This document shows positions 42,203 through 46,599 of a stretch of 46,599 nucleotides of DNA, piece after piece; within the stretch, counting starts at the first letter, position 1; each line of letters begins with the position of its first letter. The position numbers and the translations under genes were made by a program. Location of the stretch: NCBI GenBank assembly GCA_018896835.1, contig JAHILS010000035.1:1-46599 (forward strand). The letters run 5' to 3'. Below the pieces are notes generated by a model. It searched no databases and was not told where the DNA came from. It saw only the letters and a program-made list of their open reading frames with translations. The DNA comes from Patescibacteria group bacterium. Its GTDB lineage: Bacteria > Patescibacteriota > Patescibacteriia > UBA9934.

Positions 42203-42505
42203 TTAGTTAGGGAAAACATTATTTATACCTTCCTGGGTTATATCTGTTACCCAATTCGTAGCGTTTGATTCAAGAGCTGACCAGTTCACAATAGCCTGGA
42301 GTGCGTAAATTATTAGACCAGCAACGATTGTTGTTCCAATGACAAGCCCAACGCCACGGATTAGTCCTGATACAAATGCGGAAAGGGCATTCTTCCAAAA
42401 AGGCTTGTGAATTTCACGTTCAATATTTGCACTTATTTCTTCCACTATTTTTTTGAGTTTTTTTATTTCTTCAAGTTGTGGGTCTTGTGGGGTTGTTGTT
42501 GGCAT
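42203..42505 (-). CDS. Small membrane protein, DUF5665-like, 100 aa
   Basis: A 100-aa protein with a coiled-coil-prone N-terminus (PQLEEIKKLKKIVEEISANI, about 9-28), the FWKNALSAFVSGLIRGVGLVIGTTIVAGLI segment (about 41-70, read in parts) containing the hydrophobic Gly-rich helix, and a short outer tail. The FxxGxxRGxGxxIGxTI pattern fits DUF5665 (PF18910), small proteins of unknown function widespread in CPR and Firmicutes. The promoter gives a predicted two-base leader. It converges with pyk and diverges from tRNA-Asp. Confidence 0.8.
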   Translation of the reverse strand: MPTTTPQDPQLEEIKKLKKIVEEISANIEREIHKPFWKNALSAFVSGLIRGVGLVIGTTIVAGLIIYALQAIVNWSALESNATNWVTDITQEGINNVFPN

Positions 42506-42513
42506 ATGAGGTT

Positions 42514-42555
42514 AGTATAACAACTCTTGCATTATTCCAAAAGTTTTGTTACTAT
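42514..42555. promoter_or_regulatory. Divergent promoters for the DUF5665 gene (-) and tRNA-Asp (+)
   Basis: Minus strand: extended -10 TGT-TATACT (42522-42514), with a start point two bases before the DUF5665 ATG at 42505. Plus strand: TTGCAT (42527-42532), 17-bp spacer, TACTAT (42550-42555), with a start near 42562, 15 bases before the tRNA. Confidence 0.65.
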
Positions 42556-42576
42556 TTTCCCGCCACAAGAGATTGT

Positions 42577-42653
42577 GGGCTGGTAGTTCAATTGGTTAGA
42601 GCACTGCCCTGTCACGGCAGAAGTTGCGGGTTCGAGTCCCGTCCAGCCCGCCA
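42577..42653 (+). tRNA. tRNA-Asp (anticodon GTC)
   Basis: A full 77-base cloverleaf with encoded CCA. The acceptor GGGCTGG pairs with CCAGCCC. The D arm contains TTCAATTGGTTAGAGC, the anticodon stem-loop is CTGCC-CTGTCAC-GGCAG with anticodon GTC, and the T arm carries GGTTCGAGTCCC. Discriminator base G, as expected for tRNA-Asp. Its 3' end is repeated at 46418-46442 and looks like an integration site. Confidence 0.97.
42629..42653 (+). repeat. Candidate attachment site, left copy (3' end of tRNA-Asp)
   Basis: The last 25 bases of the tRNA gene, from GGTTCGAG to GCCCGCCA, are repeated exactly at 46418-46442 in the same orientation. 3' ends of tRNA genes are the classic target of tyrosine integrases. 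Confidence 0.7.
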
Positions 42654-42705
42654 GGACTATTTCTTATCGTGCAACCTATGTGGATAGCAAAGATAAGGAG
42701 GAGTC

Positions 42706-42744
42706 GCAATCAAAAAATCGCCACTATGGCGATTTTTTGATTGC
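42706..42744. terminator. Bidirectional terminator between tRNA-Asp and the SEC-C gene
   Basis: A 17-bp perfect stem (GCAATCAAAAAATCGCC with its complement) around ACTAT. The A6/T6 runs in the stem let it work on both strands: for tRNA-Asp on plus and for the SEC-C gene ending at 42757 on minus. Confidence 0.88.
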
Positions 42745-42756
42745 TACTTATCTGGA

Positions 42757-45225
42757 TTACCCCCCACAACATTTTTTGTACTTTATAGGTTTGCCGTTTG
42801 TATTCAGTGCGCCACAAGGGCACGGATCATTACGACCAATTTTTTTGCCGTCATGTCGAAAAAAGTGAACAGGAGTTTCTGTAAGCGTGTCTGTCGCGAA
42901 ATTGATCTCAAATTTTTTAAGATACTGATAATACTGCCATGCAGCATCTAACTTCAATTGTTTGTTAAGTTCTTTCTTGTCAATATCATCAAGTCGTTTG
43001 CGTAATGCTTGATGTTCAGGTGATTCATCGAGCCATTCTTTCCTTTTCTCGATCTCTCTCATTTGCTTGCAAATTTCATTAGCAGATTCTAGCTCATTGC
43101 GGTCTAAATAATATCCCTCAAGTTCTTCATGTACAGCACAATAAGCGTTGTAAATTGTTGGATAACAAGGGTCAACATCTTGTAATTTTTTCTTTTCACG
43201 TTCTTTAACCATCTTAAACGCTTCTTGCAAAATATACTCCTCCTCAGCGTAGTCAAGAACTCTATGTAATGCCTGCGCAACTGTGAAAAATGGATGTAAT
43301 TCATATTGGCGTTTATCGAGAATAGCTTGAAAAGTATTTTGCCAATTATTCTTCTTTTCAAGAATTTGACAGGTCAGTTCTACTTCGGCGAACATGCCAC
43401 TTTGGAGTCGCTTTTCGAATGCATTAGCTAGTTGCCTGGCATTTTCTCGATAACTTTCTTTCTCTACAAGAATCAAAAAGCAAGCTACGAGTGTGGCCAG
43501 ATCTCCAAAATCTCCATAAGTTTGCCAATGCTTTAAAAGTTCATCTGGTGATTCCACGATAAAACGAGAAAGTAATTCAAATTGTTTTTCCAAATCTTGC
43601 TTTCGAATCTTCTTTGCATAGACCGTTTTCTCTAGATTCTCTACCGTATCCAATAATTTATCTACATACAACAAATCAGGACACCAACGCTTAAATAAAA
43701 TATCTGCGGCGGTAAATACAAAATCTTCATCTTTTTTCGGGCCTGTATAACGAGGATAAAGCTCATGCTCAACCAAGTCATCAAGGCATATATAATCTTT
43801 TACCCACTCGTTAAATATTTGTTGATTTAAACTTATGCCAAAAGTTTCAAATTGATCAACCAACTGATCCGTTGTCCAGTTAGCCATCTCTTCAGAGTCC
43901 CAACGAAATACAGGAGCGATACCTTCTTCCTTTGCTTTTCGAAGGGAATCTCCTAATCCATGAAAAATCAAACTATCATATTCACCAGACTCCAATCTAG
44001 CTCGAATCTGGATTCCAAAATCATAATTCGGATTCATTTCTAATGCGATATCAACCATTGCCTTACCCATTGAACGCTCGCCCGCCGCAAAATGAGCAAG
44101 TGCTTTGTTAGCAAAAAGTCTATAGGGTTCAGGAGCTGTCGTTCGTTCATCTTTGAGTGATATAAAACAGTCTTTATATTCCTCCACAGCCTGCGTGTAA
44201 TCAGCCTTAGAAAAATACTGATGAGCTTGTGTATAGTTTTGATTCCATTCTGTTGGAGGTAATGGAATTTGGTCATGAATGATATCCGGTTCTCGATTAG
44301 GATCCTCCAACACTTTCTGTTGAGGCGTCTTGTTATCAAGGCGTTTTTGCGGAGTGGTACGCTGCAAATTTTGAATCACGCGCATGAATTCATCAATATC
44401 ATCTCTATCCAAACCATCAGGAAAAAGTCCAGACAGCATAGTTAGATATGTCATGCTGCATTCGTCTTCCATTTCGGAATTAATCCATTTTCTTATCAAG
44501 ATAGCATCTACCTTATCGAGAATACCTTTCTTTTTTAAAAAATCATTCAATTCTTGATCTGCAGTAATTGGATCAAGATTTAAGACATTATCTTTATCGA
44601 CAAGTTTCTTTAAGCAGCCTTCTTCTTTTGTATCGATATTTTTATTCTCATGGTTGCTGTACATTATGTTATATACATCCTTCGGAGAAATGGTTTCCTT
44701 TGACTTCAAAAAAGTTTTTCTCAAATGGTCGCCCAATTTTACTGGCAATGAGATTGTGTCAGCGCTGACTATCTCATAATGGTCACCTATTTGAACAATA
44801 CGAGAAAACATCAAGTGACCTTGAGTTAACTGATGAGTTGCACTGCGTTCCTTTACTTCATAATCCTTACCTGTTTGAAGATTCTTTAAGAGTAAACCTT
44901 TATTTATATCAATATGCAATACCTCAAACAAGCCAAATTGTGCTCTCTTTAAAGCATTTGCAACCTTGAATTCTTTCTCTGAAACAGAATCTCCGTGACC
45001 TACAATAAACTCTTCGATAATACTACGACCATTTTTCAACTTAAAGTCAAATAGTAACCACTCGTTAAACCAACCCTCAACATCTGGTCTTTCGTTTAGA
45101 TACTCAATGCAAACCAAATCTTCTTTACACTCAAAGAATTCTTTATAAGCTCTTTTAAATTCTTTTGAACTTTTCTCTGTGTAGAAATTTTCAAATATCT
45201 TTTTTAATAATTTTTTTGGAATCAT
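42757..45225 (-). CDS. Large SEC-C domain protein with helical repeats, 822 aa
   Basis: No overall family is recognised. The C-terminus (about 797-822) is a SEC-C zinc motif, GRNDPCPCG...KYKKCCGG, also found at the end of SecA and in many stand-alone proteins. The middle (about 330-420) has TPR-like helices (YTQAHQYFSKADYTQAVEEY, ALAHFAAGERSMGKAMVDIA, NYDFGIQIRARLESGEYDSL). Residues about 1-170 form a further alpha/beta region (DVEGWFNEWLLFDF...EEFIVGH). It is Lys/Glu-rich, looks soluble and has no signal peptide. It begins 18 bases after the Fic stop codon, so the two form an operon. Possible roles are a defence effector or chaperone-like partner of the Fic protein; neither can be proven from sequence. 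Confidence 0.85.
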   Translation of the reverse strand: MIPKKLLKKIFENFYTEKSSKEFKRAYKEFFECKEDLVCIEYLNERPDVEGWFNEWLLFDFKLKNGRSIIEEFIVGHGDSVSEKEFKVANALKRAQFGLFEVLHIDINKGLLLKNLQTGKDYEVKERSATHQLTQGHLMFSRIVQIGDHYEIVSADTISLPVKLGDHLRKTFLKSKETISPKDVYNIMYSNHENKNIDTKEEGCLKKLVDKDNVLNLDPITADQELNDFLKKKGILDKVDAILIRKWINSEMEDECSMTYLTMLSGLFPDGLDRDDIDEFMRVIQNLQRTTPQKRLDNKTPQQKVLEDPNREPDIIHDQIPLPPTEWNQNYTQAHQYFSKADYTQAVEEYKDCFISLKDERTTAPEPYRLFANKALAHFAAGERSMGKAMVDIALEMNPNYDFGIQIRARLESGEYDSLIFHGLGDSLRKAKEEGIAPVFRWDSEEMANWTTDQLVDQFETFGISLNQQIFNEWVKDYICLDDLVEHELYPRYTGPKKDEDFVFTAADILFKRWCPDLLYVDKLLDTVENLEKTVYAKKIRKQDLEKQFELLSRFIVESPDELLKHWQTYGDFGDLATLVACFLILVEKESYRENARQLANAFEKRLQSGMFAEVELTCQILEKKNNWQNTFQAILDKRQYELHPFFTVAQALHRVLDYAEEEYILQEAFKMVKEREKKKLQDVDPCYPTIYNAYCAVHEELEGYYLDRNELESANEICKQMREIEKRKEWLDESPEHQALRKRLDDIDKKELNKQLKLDAAWQYYQYLKKFEINFATDTLTETPVHFFRHDGKKIGRNDPCPCGALNTNGKPIKYKKCCGG

Positions 45226-45243
45226 ATGGATTGATTTTTTTGA

Positions 45244-46296
45244 TTACATCTTTCTATACCGCGTACTGCGCCCTTGGCCAAGACGTTCGATTTTCTTGAG
45301 GCGCAGGAGGACTTCCAGTGCCTGAGAGACGGTTGGACGTGCTACGCCGGTTACCTCGACAATTTCTCGAGGAGCCGCCTCATCAACTTTGCTCAAATAG
45401 TTCCAAACCGCCAGCTGCTTAGGCGAAAGCAGTCGTTCGATGTTTTCATGAGAGAGAAGCTCGATCGCTTGCTGTACCTGTTCTTTGCAGATACTCAAGA
45501 AGAACACAAGCCATGCCTCAATATCTGGTTTGGTGGTGTTGAGTGTTTTCTGGCTTCGACGCAAGGTGAGATAATACTCCGACTTGCTTTCCTCTACCAA
45601 TTTCTCGTGAGATACGTATGGAACGTAAGCGTATCCGGCTTTAAGCATGAGCAGATTCGTAAGGATACGTGAAAGTCGACCGTTTCCGTCTTGGAACGGG
45701 TGGATGGCGAGAAATTCGACCAAGAAGTTTCCAATAATGAGTAGGGGATGATAATCGCTTGCATCCAGCGCCCAGCTTGTCCATTCAACGAGTTCTTGTG
45801 TCTGTTTCGGTGTGAGATATGCCGGCGTCGTCTCAAAGACAACACCGAGCGATTTGCCGGACTCATCAAACATCTCGACGTTGTTTTCTGTCTTTTTATA
45901 TTCACCTCGATGACGTTCGTCTTTGTCAACAAATTTTAGAAGTTCGTTGTGCAGGTATTTAACGATGCTCTCGTTGAATGGGATCTGTTTCCAGGTCTCA
46001 AAAACGTTTGAGAGGAGCTCGAAATACCCTTGTACTTCCTGCTTATCGCGATCCTTAAATTTCTGCACGGAAATCCCTTGCATGAGTTTCTCAACGTCAT
46101 CATCCGACAAAGTCGATCCTTCAATACGAATCGACGCCCCGGACGAGGTCACCAAAACAGAACGTTTGAGTCTTCCAAGCGCTTGAGGATTCAACTTAGC
46201 CCCGCCAATCCACTGGCCTTTTAAGTGGTCAATTCCATTGATTATCGACCATGTTTTTTGAGAAACATTTGCTATTCGTTTTTCTCGATTATCCAT
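45244..46296 (-). CDS. Fic-domain protein (predicted AMP transferase) with N-terminal inhibitory motif and C-terminal winged helix
   Basis: Fic enzymes usually transfer AMP from ATP to protein hydroxyls. The core motif HPFQDGNGRLSR is at about 199-210 with catalytic His199. An inhibitory-helix motif of the S-x-x-x-E-G type, SIRIEG, lies near residues 55-60, before the Fic core, marking an autoinhibited class II member. The C-terminus (about 290-350) is a winged-helix DNA-binding domain (LAVWNYLSKVDEAAPREIVE, VARPTVSQALEVLLRLKKIE), as in two-domain Fic proteins such as that of Shewanella. The start at 46296 (MDNREKRIANVSQKTWSI) lies about 18 bases after the predicted transcription start, without a Shine-Dalgarno. 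The SEC-C gene follows. A toxin, regulator or defence role is possible. Confidence 0.93.
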   Translation of the reverse strand: MDNREKRIANVSQKTWSIINGIDHLKGQWIGGAKLNPQALGRLKRSVLVTSSGASIRIEGSTLSDDDVEKLMQGISVQKFKDRDKQEVQGYFELLSNVFETWKQIPFNESIVKYLHNELLKFVDKDERHRGEYKKTENNVEMFDESGKSLGVVFETTPAYLTPKQTQELVEWTSWALDASDYHPLLIIGNFLVEFLAIHPFQDGNGRLSRILTNLLMLKAGYAYVPYVSHEKLVEESKSEYYLTLRRSQKTLNTTKPDIEAWLVFFLSICKEQVQQAIELLSHENIERLLSPKQLAVWNYLSKVDEAAPREIVEVTGVARPTVSQALEVLLRLKKIERLGQGRSTRYRKM

Positions 46297-46320
46297 AAAG
46301 TTACATTCTAACTATATGAG

Positions 46321-46357
46321 ATTATATACGAATAGCCTCACTTCATCAAGTTGAAGT
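46321..46357 (-). promoter_or_regulatory. Fic operon promoter with overlapping inverted repeat
   Basis: Minus strand TTGATG (46349-46344), 17-bp spacer, TATAAT (46326-46321). The inverted repeat ACTTCA-N6-TGAAGT (46340-46357) covers the -35. The C-terminal winged helix of the Fic protein could bind here and control its own operon. A second palindrome, GCTAATATTAGC, lies at 46380-46391. Confidence 0.65.
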
Positions 46358-46417
46358 TAACGAATATTTAAACACCTCTGCTAATATTAGCAAAAAGGCA
46401 TACGGGGCAACCCGAGT

Positions 46418-46442
46418 GGTTCGAGTCCCGTCCAGCCCGCCA
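46418..46442 (+). repeat. Candidate attachment site, right copy (tRNA-Asp 3' fragment)
   Basis: An exact 25-base copy of the tRNA-Asp 3' end (42629-42653). The preceding bases do not form the rest of a tRNA, so this is a fragment and not a second gene. Together the copies bracket the Fic/SEC-C pair. Confidence 0.7.
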
Positions 46443-46599
46443 ATTTACAATTTCAGAGTTTTCGGAAGTTTTACGCACCTGCGGTGCGGTCGCCTCGCCT
46501 ACGGGCGAGGCTGAAAGGGCTGATTTTGCAACGATTTGCCACGCTCCGCGTGGCGAAAAAGAAATGTTTTGGTTTTGGATTTGGAAGTTCGAACCAATC
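46443..46599. other. Non-coding end of window with two hairpins
   Basis: With 46297-46442 this makes a gene-free stretch of 303 bases. Beyond the tRNA fragment I see a GCCTCGCC-TAC-GGGCGAGGC stem (about 46491-46511) and a GCCACG-CTCC-GCGTGGC stem (about 46539-46555), but no gene or tRNA. Confidence 0.6.

Noticed and set aside
46418..46442. A second tRNA gene near the window end
   Set aside because: Only the T-arm end and acceptor 3' side are present; upstream bases cannot form an acceptor, D arm or anticodon arm.

Overview
The window looks like a chromosome segment from a Candidate Phyla Radiation (Patescibacteria, Parcubacteria-like) bacterium. This is inferred from several traits: densely packed housekeeping genes at roughly 40% GC, very large secreted proteins with Ig, IPT/TIG, VWA and Cys-rich repeats, VirB2-like two-helix pilin modules, several small membrane proteins with thrombospondin-type-3 (calcium) repeats, and many genes that start at or a few bases after their predicted transcription start without a Shine-Dalgarno. 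The exact lineage (for example Uhrbacteria or Magasanikbacteria) cannot be fixed by eye.

Layout. 1-7.3 kb, minus strand: topA (cut by the window edge), a DUF917 protein, an unrecognised 427-aa protein behind a long structured leader, then dprA-folC. 7.4-8.4 kb: a GC-rich orphan gene with its own promoter/operator and terminator. 8.5-12.7 kb, minus: a calcium-repeat lipoprotein and an operon of an LCP-family protein, der and pth. 12.8-16.8 kb, plus: lepB-hisS, a second GC-rich cassette (a Nudix-like gene broken at a run of eight G), rpsU and a yqeY-family gene. 16.9-36.5 kb, plus: the cell-surface region. It holds an 1845-aa secreted repeat protein, then an apparent operon of two pilin-headed adhesins (598 and 3149 aa) and three membrane proteins with calcium repeats. 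Overlapping stop/start codons link that operon directly to ybeY and dgkA. 37.3-42.0 kb, plus: ftsA, ftsZ, nrdR, pyk. 42.2-46.6 kb: a DUF5665 membrane protein, tRNA-Asp, and a roughly 3.8-kb insert with Fic and SEC-C genes. The insert is bounded by a 25-bp direct repeat of the 3' end of tRNA-Asp.

Working together. The surface operon probably builds a large envelope-anchored attachment apparatus. Pilin-like transmembrane hairpins would anchor it, and Ig/TIG stalks would carry Cys-rich and VWA binding heads, as expected for a bacterium living on a host cell. Signal peptidase, the LCP protein, undecaprenol/diacylglycerol-kinase-like DgkA and FtsA/FtsZ are the matching envelope and division functions.

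Most interesting points: (1) pilin-module/giant-adhesin fusions; (2) widespread near-leaderless promoters, three of which share TATAAT-N6-GAACTA; (3) three accessory cassettes of different base composition that, unlike native genes, use strong Shine-Dalgarno sites; (4) a roughly 310-nt multi-hairpin leader before an unknown gene; (5) a tRNA-Asp island carrying a Fic protein but no visible integrase.
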